A program made the translations under genes and the position numbers. From Eubacteriales bacterium (GTDB lineage Bacteria; Bacillota; Clostridia; Oscillospirales; Oscillospiraceae), in the NCBI GenBank assembly GCA_030539285.1, contig JAUNSH010000003.1, positions 1 through 64,000 of the forward strand: a DNA stretch of 64,000 nucleotides. The letters run 5' to 3'. The notes under the pieces are model-generated. The model searched no databases. It was given only the letters and a program-made list of their open reading frames with translations, and was not told where the DNA came from. This document shows, one piece after another, positions 49,932 through 59,471 of the stretch (positions are counted from its first letter, which is position 1; every line of letters begins with the position of its first letter).

Positions 49932-51197
49932 TTGGCAAGATATGAAATCCATGGCGGCAAACAGCTCAACGGCACTGTCACCATCAGCGGCGCGAAAAAC
50001 GCGGCGGTGGCGATCCTGCCCGCCACGCTGCTGGTCAGCGGCAAATGCCGCATTGAAAACGTACCCGATATTTCCGACGTCCGCATTCTGCTGGACATTC
50101 TGGAGGGCATGGGCGCGAAGGTGGAACAGCCGGAACCCAATGTGGTGGAGATCGACTGCTCCGGCGTGACCTGTTCCGAGCCGGAGGGAGAACTGGTGCG
50201 CCGGATGCGGGCCAGCTACTACCTGATGGGCGCTCTGCTGGGCCGGTTCGGCAAGGCGAGGGTGGCCCTGCCCGGCGGCTGCAATTTTGCCTCCCGTCCC
50301 ATCGACCAGCACATCAAGGGCTTTGAGGCTCTGGGCGCGGTGGTGGACGAAACCGAAGAATACGTGGCGCTGGAGCCCTGCGAGGAGGGCCTGCATGGCA
50401 GCCGGGTCAGCCTCGACCTCGCTTCCGTGGGCGCTACCGTGAATATCATGCTGGCGGCATCCCTGATCCCCGGCCAGACCATCATCGAGACCGCCGCGAA
50501 AGAACCCCATATCGTTGATTTGGCCAACTTTCTGAATACCATGGGCGCGCGCATTACCGGCGCGGGCACCGATACCATTAAAATTAAAGGCGTCAACTCT
50601 CTGCGGGGCGGCACCTACGCCATCATCCCCGACCAGATCGAGGCGGGCACCTACATGGCGGCGGTCACCGCTGCCGGCGGCAATGTGCTGGTGCAGAACG
50701 TGATCCCCAAGCACATGGAGTGCATCACCTCCAAATTACAGGAAATGGGCGCCCGGATCATCAACTATGACGATGCCATCCGGGTCATCCGCACCGGCCC
50801 CCTGCGCAAGTCCACGGTGAAGACCCGGCCCTATCCCGGTTTCCCCACGGATATGCAGGCCCAGGTCTGCGTGTGCATGGCCCTGGCGAGCGGCGTCAGC
50901 CGTCTGACGGAGAGCGTCTACGAGACCCGGTTCTTCGGCTACTGCACGGAGCTGGAGACTATGGGAGCCAACATCAAGATCAGCGGCAAGACCGCCACTG
51001 TCACCGGTGTGGAAAAGCTCCGGGGGGCGGAGGTGTTTGCTCACGACCTGCGGGCCGGTGCGGCGCTGGTCATCGCGGGACTGGCGGCGGAAGGCGTGAC
51101 CTACGTGGAGCACATCCACTTCATCGAGCGGGGCTATGAAAATATTGTCGGAAAGCTGACAGCTCTGGGAGCGGATATCCGCCGGACGGAGGACTAA
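49932..51197 (+). CDS. murA: UDP-N-acetylglucosamine 1-carboxyvinyltransferase
   Basis: First committed step of peptidoglycan synthesis: transfers enolpyruvate from PEP to UDP-GlcNAc. The 421-residue protein has ISGAKNAAVAILPATLL, the loop ARVALPGGCNFASRPIDQH with Cys117 (the fosfomycin-target cysteine), and TDMQAQVCVCMALASG. The start is TTG 49932 behind GGAGAGGG; the nearby ATG 49941 is in another frame. Firmicutes often carry two copies (murA/murZ); only one is in this window. Confidence 0.95.
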   Translation: MARYEIHGGKQLNGTVTISGAKNAAVAILPATLLVSGKCRIENVPDISDVRILLDILEGMGAKVEQPEPNVVEIDCSGVTCSEPEGELVRRMRASYYLMGALLGRFGKARVALPGGCNFASRPIDQHIKGFEALGAVVDETEEYVALEPCEEGLHGSRVSLDLASVGATVNIMLAASLIPGQTIIETAAKEPHIVDLANFLNTMGARITGAGTDTIKIKGVNSLRGGTYAIIPDQIEAGTYMAAVTAAGGNVLVQNVIPKHMECITSKLQEMGARIINYDDAIRVIRTGPLRKSTVKTRPYPGFPTDMQAQVCVCMALASGVSRLTESVYETRFFGYCTELETMGANIKISGKTATVTGVEKLRGAEVFAHDLRAGAALVIAGLAAEGVTYVEHIHFIERGYENIVGKLTALGADIRRTED

Positions 51198-51204
51198 AAT
51201 ATTT

Positions 51205-51225
51205 GGCTCCCCTGAAAGGGGAGCC
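51205..51225 (+). terminator. Hairpin after murA
   Basis: GGCTCCCCT, loop GAA, AGGGGAGCC then TTTGC; weak terminator-like stem. Confidence 0.55.
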
Positions 51226-51247
51226 TTTGCATCGGAAGGAGGATCCT

Positions 51248-51973
51248 ATGCCGGAACAATTTTTACGCACGGAAATGCTGCTGGGCAGCGATGCTGTTCA
51301 GAAATTGCACAGCGTCCGGGTGGCGGTGTTCGGCCTTGGGGGCGTGGGCGGCTATGTGGTAGAAGCCCTGGCACGGAGCGGCGTGGGGAGCCTTGACCTC
51401 ATCGACAGCGACACTGTCAGTCTTTCCAACCTGAACCGGCAGATTTTGGCGACCCACTCTACCGTTGGTATGCTGAAGGTGGATGCCGCCCGAAACCGGG
51501 TGCTGGACATTAGCCCCCAGTGCAATGTAAAGACTTACCCCATTTTCTACACCCCGGATACGGCAGACAAATTCGATTTTACCCAATATGATTATATTGT
51601 GGACGCCATCGACACCGTCACCGGCAAGCTGGCGCTGGTGGAGCGGGCCAAGGCGGCGGACAGGCCCATCATCTGCTGCATGGGCACCGGCAACAAGCTG
51701 GACGCCTCCGCCTTTCAGGTGGCGGACATTTCCAAAACCACCATGTGCCCCCTGGCCCGGGTCATGCGCAGGGAGCTGAGCAAGCGGGGCATCCGCCATT
51801 TGAAGGTGGTCTACTCTCAGGAGGAGGCCCTGACCCCCACGGGCTGGGAGGAGGAAGCCGCGGCTCTGGGCAAGCGGCAGATCCCCGGCAGCGTGGCCTT
51901 CGTTCCGGGAGCGGCTGGCCTGCTGCTGGCGGGGGAGGTCATCCGTGACCTGACAGGCCACAGACGCGCGTAA
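51248..51973 (+). CDS. tcdA: tRNA threonylcarbamoyladenosine dehydratase (TcdA, ThiF/E1-like)
   Basis: Converts t6A37 in tRNA to its cyclic form using ATP. The 241-residue protein has the E1-like nucleotide site VAVFGLGGVGGYVVEALARS (about 25-44), the RSGVG-to-LIDSDTVSLSNLNRQ segment with the catalytic Arg/Asp, and the later MCPLARVMRREL and VVYSQEEALTP motifs of TcdA. GGAAGGAGG precedes ATG 51248; the frame is open to 51203 but without a ribosome-binding site. Confidence 0.9.
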   Translation: MPEQFLRTEMLLGSDAVQKLHSVRVAVFGLGGVGGYVVEALARSGVGSLDLIDSDTVSLSNLNRQILATHSTVGMLKVDAARNRVLDISPQCNVKTYPIFYTPDTADKFDFTQYDYIVDAIDTVTGKLALVERAKAADRPIICCMGTGNKLDASAFQVADISKTTMCPLARVMRRELSKRGIRHLKVVYSQEEALTPTGWEEEAAALGKRQIPGSVAFVPGAAGLLLAGEVIRDLTGHRRA

Positions 51974-52017
51974 AAATATGCAGTCGAAAATGGATGGGAT
52001 TTGTACCAAATTGTCGC

Positions 52018-52047
52018 TTGACAATCTGGTACTGCCCATGCTATAAT
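52018..52047 (+). promoter_or_regulatory. Promoter of the pyrimidine operon
   Basis: TTGACA, 18-base spacer, TATAAT; leader of about 98 nt to pyrC. Confidence 0.8.
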
Positions 52048-52082
52048 TCCCGAGATAAATACAGCGGCTCGCCGCCACTACC

Positions 52083-52112
52083 GTCTTGCCGCTTCCGGCA
52101 GGACATTTTTTT
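52083..52112 (+). promoter_or_regulatory. Attenuator-like terminator in the pyr leader
   Basis: Stem GTCTTGCCG / CGGCAGGAC (one G-U pair), loop CTTC, followed by ATTTTTTTA, all between the promoter and the pyrC start. As a full intrinsic terminator in the leader it should control read-through. A smaller stem, GCGGC-TC-GCCGC, lies upstream (about 52064-52075). I see no clear PyrR-binding consensus and no leader ORF. Confidence 0.75.
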
Positions 52113-52151
52113 AGGTCGGGAGCCACTTTTTGACTAGGAAAGGAGACATTT

Positions 52152-53366
52152 ATGACTGCGATGACTGAGGCCAAATGTTTTACTTCTTCCCTGATGCCCC
52201 AGTTCGCGGAATGCGTCGGTGCTTCCATCGCCGGTTCCGCGCTTTCTGCGTTGGATTCTTCCCGATTTGTTATTTTTCCCGGCTTTTGTGACGTGCATGT
52301 GCATTTCAGAGAGCCGGGATTTTCTTATAAGGAGACCATCGCAACGGGAAGTCGGGCTTCCGCCCGGGGCGGCTACACAGCGGTCTGCACCATGCCCAAC
52401 CTGAACCCGGTGCCGGACAGCGTGGAGGCCCTGAACGTACAGCTGGAAAAAATCAGGGACACTGCCTGCATCCACGTCTATCCCTACGGTGCCATCACCA
52501 TGGGCGAAAAAGGGGAAACTTTGGCGGATCTGGCGGGGATGGCCTCCAACGTGCCGGGATTTTCCGACGATGGGCGGGGCGTTCAGTCCGAGGAAATGAT
52601 GAAGGCCGCCATGTTGGCGGCAAAGGCGCTGGGAAAGCCCATCGTTGCCCACTGTGAGGACAATACTCTCCTGCGCGGCGGCTATATCCACGACGGTGCT
52701 TACGCCAAGGCCCATAACCACCGGGGCATCTGCTCCGAAAGCGAGTGGGGCCAAATCAGGCGGGATTTGGAACTGGTGCGGGAGACTGGATGCAGCTACC
52801 ATGTCTGCCACATCTCCACCAAGGAAAGCGTGGAACTCATCCGCAAGGCCAAGGCTGAGGGACTGGATGTCACCTGCGAGACAGGCCCCCACTACCTTGT
52901 CATGGACGACACTATGCTTCAGGAGGACGGGCGGTTCAAGATGAATCCCCCTCTGCGCAGTCCCGAGGACCGGGAAGCGCTGGTGCAGGGCATTTTGGAC
53001 GGCACCATCGACATGATTGCCACCGACCACGCACCCCACAGTGCTGAGGAAAAGAGCCGGGGCTTGGAAAAGAGCGCTTTCGGCGTGGTGGGCATTGAGA
53101 CGGCTTTCCCCATTCTGTATACCTATCTGGTGAAGCCCGGCATTCTCTCTATGGAAAGATTAGTGCAGCTGCTGTGCGACAACCCAAGGAAGCGGTTCCA
53201 CCTGCCCCTCGGCTGCGATTATTCCATCTGGGATTTGGAAGCGGAGGAAACGGTCAATCCCGAAACCTTCCTGTCCATGGGGAAAGCAACGCCCTTTGCT
53301 GGCTGGAAGGTCAGCGGCAAGTGCATGGCGACGGTCTGCGGCGGCGAGATCGTCTACAGGGCTTAA
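52152..53366 (+). CDS. pyrC: Dihydroorotase
   Basis: Cyclises carbamoyl-aspartate to dihydroorotate (zinc amidohydrolase). The 404-residue protein has DVHVHFREPGFSYKE with the HxH zinc ligands, RGGYTAVCTMPNLNPVPDS, IVAHCEDN, YHVCHIS and the metal/catalytic Asp in IATDHAPHSAEEK. It is a multifunctional-enzyme-type (class I) dihydroorotase like Bacillus PyrC. ATG 52152 lies behind GGAAAGGAG. It is the first gene of the operon. Confidence 0.95.
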   Translation: MTAMTEAKCFTSSLMPQFAECVGASIAGSALSALDSSRFVIFPGFCDVHVHFREPGFSYKETIATGSRASARGGYTAVCTMPNLNPVPDSVEALNVQLEKIRDTACIHVYPYGAITMGEKGETLADLAGMASNVPGFSDDGRGVQSEEMMKAAMLAAKALGKPIVAHCEDNTLLRGGYIHDGAYAKAHNHRGICSESEWGQIRRDLELVRETGCSYHVCHISTKESVELIRKAKAEGLDVTCETGPHYLVMDDTMLQEDGRFKMNPPLRSPEDREALVQGILDGTIDMIATDHAPHSAEEKSRGLEKSAFGVVGIETAFPILYTYLVKPGILSMERLVQLLCDNPRKRFHLPLGCDYSIWDLEAEETVNPETFLSMGKATPFAGWKVSGKCMATVCGGEIVYRA

Positions 53367-53390
53367 GACTCATACAATGTCTAACCGGGT

Positions 53391-53416
53391 CGGTGGGGTC
53401 ATGACCCCGCCCTACG
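53391..53416. repeat. Truncated repeat end between pyrC and carB
   Basis: GGTGGGGTCATGACCCCGCC followed by CTACG, matching the right end of the repeat at 15267-15394; the left part is absent. Confidence 0.6.
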
Positions 53417-53442
53417 ATATAAATTATTGGAGGATATGAAAA

Positions 53443-56400
53443 ATGGCAAAGAGAACGGACATCAAGAAAATTCTGATCATCGGTTCAGGCCCCATCGTCA
53501 TTGGTCAGGCGGCGGAGTTTGACTACGCGGGCACCCAGGCCTGCCTTGCTCTGAAAGAGGAGGGCTACGAGGTGGTGCTGTGCAACTCCAACCCCGCCAC
53601 CATCATGACGGACACCATCATCGCCGACAAGGTGTACATGGAGCCGCTGACTTTGGAATATATCGCGAAAATCATCCGCTACGAGCGCCCCGACGCCATC
53701 ATCCCTGGCATCGGCGGCCAGACCGGCCTGAACCTGGCCATGCAGCTGGAGGAAAAGGGCATTCTGAAAGAGTGCCGCGTGAAGCTCTTGGGCACCCCCA
53801 GCTCATCCATCGAGCGGGCCGAAGACCGGGAACTGTTCAAGGAGATGTGCCAGTCCATCGGCGAGCCTGTCATCCCCTCTGAGATCACCTACTCCGTGGA
53901 GGAAGCCAAGGCCGCGGCTCTGCGCATCGGCTACCCCGTTGTTCTGCGCCCCGCCTTCACCCTGGGCGGCACCGGCGGCGGCTTTGCCTACAATGAGGAA
54001 GAGCTGGTGGAGATCGGCCTGAACGCCTTCACCCTGTCTCCCGTCCATCAGGTGCTGGTGGAGAAGTCCGTCAAGGGCTACAAGGAGATCGAGTTCGAGG
54101 TCATGCGGGACTCCAACGACCACGCCATCACCATCTGCGGCATGGAGAACATCGACCCCGTAGGCGTCCACACCGGCGACTCCCTTGTTGTGGCTCCCAT
54201 TATGACGCTGAGCAAGGAAGATGAGAAGATGCTCAACGACTCCGCCATCAAGATTATCAAGGAGCTGAAAATCGAGGGCGGCTGCAACGTCCAGTTCGCT
54301 CTGAACCCCAATTCCTCCGAATACTACCTCATCGAGGTCAACCCCCGGGTCTCCCGCAGCTCCGCCCTTGCCTCCAAGGCTTCCGGCTACCCCATTGCCC
54401 GGGTCACCGCGAAAATCGCCGTAGGCATGGCGCTGGAGGACATCAAAATCGCCAACACCAACGCCGCCTTCGAGCCGAGCCTTGACTATGTCATTGCCAA
54501 GCTGCCCCGGTTCCCCTTCGACAAGTTCGCCTCCGCTTCCAACGAACTGGGCACCCAGATGAAGGCCACCGGCGAGGTCATGGGCATCGGTGCCAATCTG
54601 GAGGAGGCTCTGCTCAAGGGCATCCGCTCTCTGGAAAGCGGCGAGAACCACATCTACCACCCCAAGTTCAACGATATGTCCGTGGATGAAATGCTGGAAT
54701 ACATCAGCAAGTTCCGCTCCGACAACGTGTTCGCCATCGCCGAGCTGTTCTACCACGGTGTAAGCGTGGAAAAGATCTACGAGCTGACCCAGATCACTCC
54801 CTACTTCCTGCAGGCCATCAAGAACATCGTGGACATGGAGGAGACCTTGAAGCTCCACGTGGACGATCCCGAATATCTGCTGGCCGCCAAGAAGATGGGC
54901 TTCTCCGATAAGTACATCGCCCGTCTGTGGAAGAAGACGGAGCTGGATGTGTTTAACGTCCGTAAGGCCAACAACATCTTCCCCGCCTTCCGCATGGTGG
55001 ATACCTGCCACACCGGTGCTTACATTCCCTACTTCTACTCCTCCTACACCGGCTCTAACGATTCCCGGCTGACGAATAAGAAGAAAATTGTCGTTCTGGG
55101 CGCAGGCCCTATCCGTATCGGTCAGGGCGTGGAGTTCGACTACTCCACCGTCCACGCGGTCATGACCATCCGCAAGGCTGGCTACGAGGCCATCATCATC
55201 AACAACAACCCCGAGACGGTTTCCACCGACTACACCACCGCCGACAAGCTCTACTTTGAGCCGCTGACCCCCGAGGATGTCATGAACATCATCGAGTTTG
55301 AAAAGCCCGAGGGCGTCATTGCCTCTCTGGGCGGCCAGACCGCCATCAACCTGGCCCAGCCCCTGCATGACCGGGGCGTGAAGATCATCGGCACCGACTG
55401 CGATGCCATCGACCGGGCCGAGGACCGCAACGAGTTTGAAAAGCTGCTGAACGAGCTGAACATTCCCCGTGCCAAGGGTCGTGCCGTGACCAAGATCGAG
55501 GACGGCATCGCCGCCGCCGCGGAGATCGGCTACCCCGTGCTGGTGCGTCCCTCCTTCGTGCTGGGCGGACGGGCCATGCAGATCGTGGCCAACGAGCGCC
55601 AGCTGCGCCACTACCTGAAAGACGCTGTCCAGATCGACGAGGACAAGCCCGTTCTGGTGGACAAATACATCCAGGGCCGGGAAGTGGAGATCGACGCCAT
55701 CTGCGACGGACGGGACGTGTTCGTTCCCGGCATCATGGAGCTGGTGGAGCGCACCGGCGTCCACTCCGGCGACTCCATCTCCGTATATCCCCCCTTCTCC
55801 ATCTCTGACAAGGTCAAGGGTATCATCTTGCAGTACGCCAAGAAGCTGGGTCTGGGCATCGGCATCGTGGGTCTGTTCAACATCCAGTTCATCGTGGACA
55901 AGGACGACAACGTCTACATCATCGAGGTCAACCCCCGTTCCTCCCGGACCGTTCCCTTCCTGTCTAAGGCCACGGGCTACTCTCTGGCGGACATCGCCAC
56001 CGAGGTCATTCTGGGCAAATCTCTGAAAGAGCAGGGCTTCTTCGACATCTATCCCGATGAGAAGGAGCGGTGGTATGTCAAGGCCCCCGTGTTCTCCTTC
56101 AACAAGATCCGGGGTCTGGACGCCTACCTGTCCCCCGAAATGAAGTCCACTGGCGAGGCCATCGGCTACGACAAGACCATGACCCGCGCCCTGTATAAGG
56201 CCCTGCAGGCTGCCGGTATGAAGCTGCAGAACTACGGCACCGTGCTGTGCACCATCGCCGACAAGGATAAGGAGGAGGCTCTGCCCCTGATCCGCCGGTT
56301 CTACCAGCTGGGCTTCAACATCGAGGCCACCTCCGGCACCGCCGCTTTCCTGAAGGAGAACGGCATCCGTACCCACGCGCTGGCCAAGATCAGCGACGGC

Positions 56401-56610
56401 AGCGACGAGATCCCCAACGCCCTGCGGCAGGGCCACATCGCCTACGTCATCAACACCCGTGACCCCGGCGCCAACGAGAATGACGGCATCAAGATCCGCC
56501 AGATCGCCACGGAGCACAATGTGACCCTGTTCACGGCGCTCGACACCATCAAGGTGCTGCTGGACGTGCTGGAAGAGACCACGCTGACCATTTCCACCAT
56601 TGACGCCTAA
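53443..56610 (+). CDS. carB: Carbamoyl-phosphate synthase large subunit
   Basis: Makes carbamoyl phosphate from bicarbonate, ammonia and two ATP. The 1055-residue protein has two similar halves, each with an ATP-grasp domain: first half ILIIGSGPIVIGQAAEFDYA and RPAFTLGGTGGGFAYNEEEL, second half IVVLGAGPIRIGQGVEFDYS and RPSFVLGGRAMQIV. The C-terminal MGS-like allosteric domain (from about 930) includes TSGTAAFLKENGIRTHAL. The glutaminase subunit gene carA is not in this operon. GGAGGATATGAAAA precedes ATG 53443. Confidence 0.97.
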   Translation: MAKRTDIKKILIIGSGPIVIGQAAEFDYAGTQACLALKEEGYEVVLCNSNPATIMTDTIIADKVYMEPLTLEYIAKIIRYERPDAIIPGIGGQTGLNLAMQLEEKGILKECRVKLLGTPSSSIERAEDRELFKEMCQSIGEPVIPSEITYSVEEAKAAALRIGYPVVLRPAFTLGGTGGGFAYNEEELVEIGLNAFTLSPVHQVLVEKSVKGYKEIEFEVMRDSNDHAITICGMENIDPVGVHTGDSLVVAPIMTLSKEDEKMLNDSAIKIIKELKIEGGCNVQFALNPNSSEYYLIEVNPRVSRSSALASKASGYPIARVTAKIAVGMALEDIKIANTNAAFEPSLDYVIAKLPRFPFDKFASASNELGTQMKATGEVMGIGANLEEALLKGIRSLESGENHIYHPKFNDMSVDEMLEYISKFRSDNVFAIAELFYHGVSVEKIYELTQITPYFLQAIKNIVDMEETLKLHVDDPEYLLAAKKMGFSDKYIARLWKKTELDVFNVRKANNIFPAFRMVDTCHTGAYIPYFYSSYTGSNDSRLTNKKKIVVLGAGPIRIGQGVEFDYSTVHAVMTIRKAGYEAIIINNNPETVSTDYTTADKLYFEPLTPEDVMNIIEFEKPEGVIASLGGQTAINLAQPLHDRGVKIIGTDCDAIDRAEDRNEFEKLLNELNIPRAKGRAVTKIEDGIAAAAEIGYPVLVRPSFVLGGRAMQIVANERQLRHYLKDAVQIDEDKPVLVDKYIQGREVEIDAICDGRDVFVPGIMELVERTGVHSGDSISVYPPFSISDKVKGIILQYAKKLGLGIGIVGLFNIQFIVDKDDNVYIIEVNPRSSRTVPFLSKATGYSLADIATEVILGKSLKEQGFFDIYPDEKERWYVKAPVFSFNKIRGLDAYLSPEMKSTGEAIGYDKTMTRALYKALQAAGMKLQNYGTVLCTIADKDKEEALPLIRRFYQLGFNIEATSGTAAFLKENGIRTHALAKISDGSDEIPNALRQGHIAYVINTRDPGANENDGIKIRQIATEHNVTLFTALDTIKVLLDVLEETTLTISTIDA

Positions 56611-56720
56611 GCGGCGAGCCGCCGCAGGCAATGCGTTACGAACCGGGCCTGTCATCCAACGCCATTGGGTGGTTGGCTCGATTCGGTACAGATGTGGAAA
56701 ATGAACGACGAAAACGTACC

Positions 56721-56830
56721 CGCAGGGGCCGATGCGCACATCGGCCCGCGGTACAACGCAGCAATAACCGCCGCCTTCCGGCGAACTCGAAATGCCTGCG
56801 AAGGGGCGATGTGGGCATCGCCCCCTACGG
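56721..56830. repeat. Palindromic repeat between carB and pyrK
   Basis: Ends resemble CGCAGGGGCCGATGCGCACA and GGGGCGATGTGGGCATCGCC with CCCTACGG; related to 59472-59583 in the same operon. The 260-base gap it occupies has no gene. Confidence 0.75.
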
Positions 56831-56870
56831 GCTGCATTTTTGACGGCCCGACAGAACAACAGGAGGAACC

Positions 56871-57605
56871 ATGAAACAAAGCATTTTTACCATCCTGAGC
56901 AACACCGCGCTGACCGACAGCGTCTACAAAATGGTGCTGTCCGGCGATACCTCCGCCATCACCGCCCCGGGACAGTTTGTGAACATCCAGCTTGACGGCT
57001 TATTCCTGCGCCGTCCCATCTCCGTCTGCGACTATGACGAAACCACCCTTACCATCATCTGCAAGGTGGTGGGCAAGGGAACGGAAGCCATGAGCGCCAT
57101 GGCCGCCGGGGAAACCTTGGATATTCTCACCGGGCTGGGCAACGGCTACGACCTGTCCATCACGGGCGAACACCCCGTGCTGCTGGGCGGCGGTGTAGGC
57201 GTGCCCCCCATGTATAACCTCGCGAAAAAGCTGCTGGAACAGGGCAAAAAAGTCACTGTCATTCTGGGCTTTAACACCAAAAGCGAGATTTTCTACGAGG
57301 AAGAATTTAAGGCTCTGGGCTGTGACGTGACCGTCACCACCGTGGACGGCAGCTACGGGGTAAAGGGCTTCGTCACCGATGCCCTGCCGGAAAGCTACAC
57401 CCACTTCTGCTGCTGCGGCCCGGAACCCATGCTGAAGGCCGTGTACCGGGCAACGTGTACCTCCGGTCAGATGAGCTTCGAAGAGCGGATGGGCTGCGGC
57501 TTCGGCGCCTGCATGGGCTGCTCCTGCAAGACCCTGACGGGCAATAAGCGCATCTGCAAGGACGGCCCCGTGATGAAGAAGGAGGAGATTCTATGGGAAG
57601 CCTGA
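56871..57605 (+). CDS. pyrK: Dihydroorotate dehydrogenase B, electron-transfer subunit
   Basis: FAD and [2Fe-2S] subunit that links PyrD to NAD+. The 244-residue protein has the FAD-binding RRPISVCDYD, the NAD-binding LLGGGVGVPPMYNLAKKL, and the iron-sulfur cysteines in CGFGACMGCSC plus the later ICKDGPV (C-x4-C-x2-C...C). The stop overlaps the pyrD start by 13 bases. This pair marks the NAD-linked class 1B enzyme, suited to an anaerobe. Confidence 0.95.
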   Translation: MKQSIFTILSNTALTDSVYKMVLSGDTSAITAPGQFVNIQLDGLFLRRPISVCDYDETTLTIICKVVGKGTEAMSAMAAGETLDILTGLGNGYDLSITGEHPVLLGGGVGVPPMYNLAKKLLEQGKKVTVILGFNTKSEIFYEEEFKALGCDVTVTTVDGSYGVKGFVTDALPESYTHFCCCGPEPMLKAVYRATCTSGQMSFEERMGCGFGACMGCSCKTLTGNKRICKDGPVMKKEEILWEA

Positions 57606-58510
57606 GCGTAAATCTTTGCGGTATTGAACTTTCTAACCCTGTGATCCCCGCCTCCGGCACCTTTGGCTACGGCTACGAGTACGCGGAGCTGTACGACATC
57701 AACGAGCTTGGCACCTTCTCCTTCAAGGGAACCACCAAGGACGCCCGCTTCGGCAACCCCACCCCCCGCATCGCCGAGTGTACCGCCGGCATGATCAACG
57801 CCGTGGGCTTGCAGAATCCCGGCGTGGAAAAGGTCATTTCTGAGGAACTGCCCAAGCTTGCCAAATGCTTTCACAAGCCGGTAATGGCCAATGTCTCCGG
57901 CTTTTCCGTGGAGGATTACGCCTACACCTGCGAAAAACTGGATAAAGAGGAACAGGTGGGCTGGCTGGAGGTCAACGTCAGCTGTCCCAACGTTCACGGC
58001 GGCGGCATGAGCTTCGGCATCCAGCCGGAAGCGGCGGCGGAGGTCACCCGGGCGGTGAAGGCCGTCACCAAAAAGCCCGTCATCATCAAGCTTTCCCCCA
58101 ATGTCACCGACATCGTGTCCATCGCGAAAGCCTGCGAGGACGCGGGAGCCGACGGCATCAGTCTCATCAACACCATGCTGGGCATGCGCATCAATCTGCG
58201 CACCCGCAAGCCCATCATCGCCAACACCATGGGCGGCTTCTCCGGCCCCGCCATCTTTCCGGTGGCATTGCGGATGGTGTATCAGGTATCTCAGGCGGTG
58301 AAGGTGCCCGTCATCGGCATGGGCGGCGTGTCTTCTGCGGAAGATGTTATCGAAATGATGCTGGCAGGTGCCACAGCGGTGGAAGTGGGCGCGGCAAACC
58401 TCGTAAACCCCTTCATCTGCCGGGATATCATCCGGGATCTTCCGCAAACCATGGCAAAATACAGGATCAACAATTTGAATGAAATTATAGGAGGCGCACA
58501 CAATGGGTAA
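57593..58510 (+). CDS. pyrD: Dihydroorotate dehydrogenase B, catalytic subunit
   Basis: FMN enzyme oxidising dihydroorotate to orotate. The 305-residue protein has [40 protein letters not shown] with the class 1 active-site cysteine, KLSPNVTDI and the FMN phosphate loop [20 protein letters not shown]. It works with PyrK. Overlaps pyrF by eight bases. Confidence 0.96.
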   Translation: MGSLSVNLCGIELSNPVIPASGTFGYGYEYAELYDINELGTFSFKGTTKDARFGNPTPRIAECTAGMINAVGLQNPGVEKVISEELPKLAKCFHKPVMANVSGFSVEDYAYTCEKLDKEEQVGWLEVNVSCPNVHGGGMSFGIQPEAAAEVTRAVKAVTKKPVIIKLSPNVTDIVSIAKACEDAGADGISLINTMLGMRINLRTRKPIIANTMGGFSGPAIFPVALRMVYQVSQAVKVPVIGMGGVSSAEDVIEMMLAGATAVEVGAANLVNPFICRDIIRDLPQTMAKYRINNLNEIIGGAHNG

Positions 58511-59201
58511 GGACGTTATCGTAGCCTGCGACTTTTCTTCCGCAGAGGCAACCTTCGCGTTTTTGGACAAGTTCACCGGGCGCAAGCCCTTCGTCAAGAT
58601 CGGCATGGAGCTGTACTATGCCGAAGGCCCCAGCATCGTTCGGGAGATCAAAGCCCGGGGCCACAAGATCTTCCTGGACCTGAAGCTGCACGACATCCCC
58701 AACACCGTCAAGAAGGCCATGGCGGTCCTGAGCAATCTGGACGTGGACATCACCAACCTCCACGCCGCGGGCACCACCGCTATGATGCAGGCCGCCGTGG
58801 AGGGCCTGACCCGGCCCGACGGCACCCGGCCCCTGCTGATCGCCGTGACCCAGCTGACCTCCACCGATCAGGAGGCCATGGAGCGGGACCTGATGATCCA
58901 CGCCCCCATTGACGAGGTGGTCATGCACTACGCCGAGACCGCGAAAAATGCCGGTCTGGACGGCATCGTGTGCTCCCCGCTGGAAGCGGGCAAGGTTCAC
59001 GACCGCTGCGGCAAGAGCTTCCTGACTGTCACCCCCGGTGTCCGTTTCGCCGACGGCGACGTGGGCGACCAGAAGCGGGTCATGACCCCCGCCGCCGCCA
59101 AGGCCATCGGCTCCGACTACATCGTGGTGGGCCGTCCCATCACCGCCGCCGCTGACCCCGTGGCCGCCTATGAGCGGTGCGTGGCAGAATTTGTGGACTG
59201 A
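58503..59201 (+). CDS. pyrF: Orotidine-5'-phosphate decarboxylase
   Basis: Converts OMP to UMP. The 232-residue protein has the catalytic Lys/Asp set in [24 protein letters not shown] at the N-terminus and [10 protein letters not shown] near the C-terminus. GGAGGCGC in the end of pyrD is its ribosome-binding site. Confidence 0.96.
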   Translation: MGKDVIVACDFSSAEATFAFLDKFTGRKPFVKIGMELYYAEGPSIVREIKARGHKIFLDLKLHDIPNTVKKAMAVLSNLDVDITNLHAAGTTAMMQAAVEGLTRPDGTRPLLIAVTQLTSTDQEAMERDLMIHAPIDEVVMHYAETAKNAGLDGIVCSPLEAGKVHDRCGKSFLTVTPGVRFADGDVGDQKRVMTPAAAKAIGSDYIVVGRPITAAADPVAAYERCVAEFVD

Positions 59202-59205
59202 GCAT

Positions 59206-59457
59206 ATGGAAGAATTTCGCTATGATACCCAGCTTCTGATCGAGGGTACCGGCCTTGACGAGAACGCCATCAACGACTATTTTCAGGAGCATTTCAAGGG
59301 TGACTGCCTGCTGGCAGTAGGTGACGAGGATTTAATTAAAATCCACTTCCATACCAATGAGCCGTGGCTGGTGCTGGAATACTGCGCCAGTCTAGGCGAA
59401 ATTTACGACATCGTGATTGAAGATATGGTTCGCCAGTCCAAGGGTCTGCACGGTTGA
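59206..59457 (+). CDS. Small DAK-type protein (like the C-terminal part of FakA / DhaK-related kinases)
   Basis: The 83-residue protein (EEFRYDTQLLIEGTGLDENA, GDCLLAVGDEDLIKIHFHTN, GEIYDIVIEDMVRQSKG) matches the terminal segment of DAK2/FakA-type kinases, where the GDDDL(I/V)K(V/I)H.HT motif is conserved, but the kinase parts are absent. It starts five bases after pyrF inside the pyrimidine operon. Function unknown; it may be a stand-alone regulatory or binding module rather than a fragment, because its frame is intact and starts with its own ATG. Confidence 0.72.
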   Translation: MEEFRYDTQLLIEGTGLDENAINDYFQEHFKGDCLLAVGDEDLIKIHFHTNEPWLVLEYCASLGEIYDIVIEDMVRQSKGLHG

Positions 59458-59471
59458 TTTAAAAAACTCAC

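Noticed and set aside
49941..50169. ATG 49941 as the start of a separate gene overlapping murA
   Set aside because: The frame shows no family features and lies inside the conserved N-terminus of MurA, which starts at TTG 49932.
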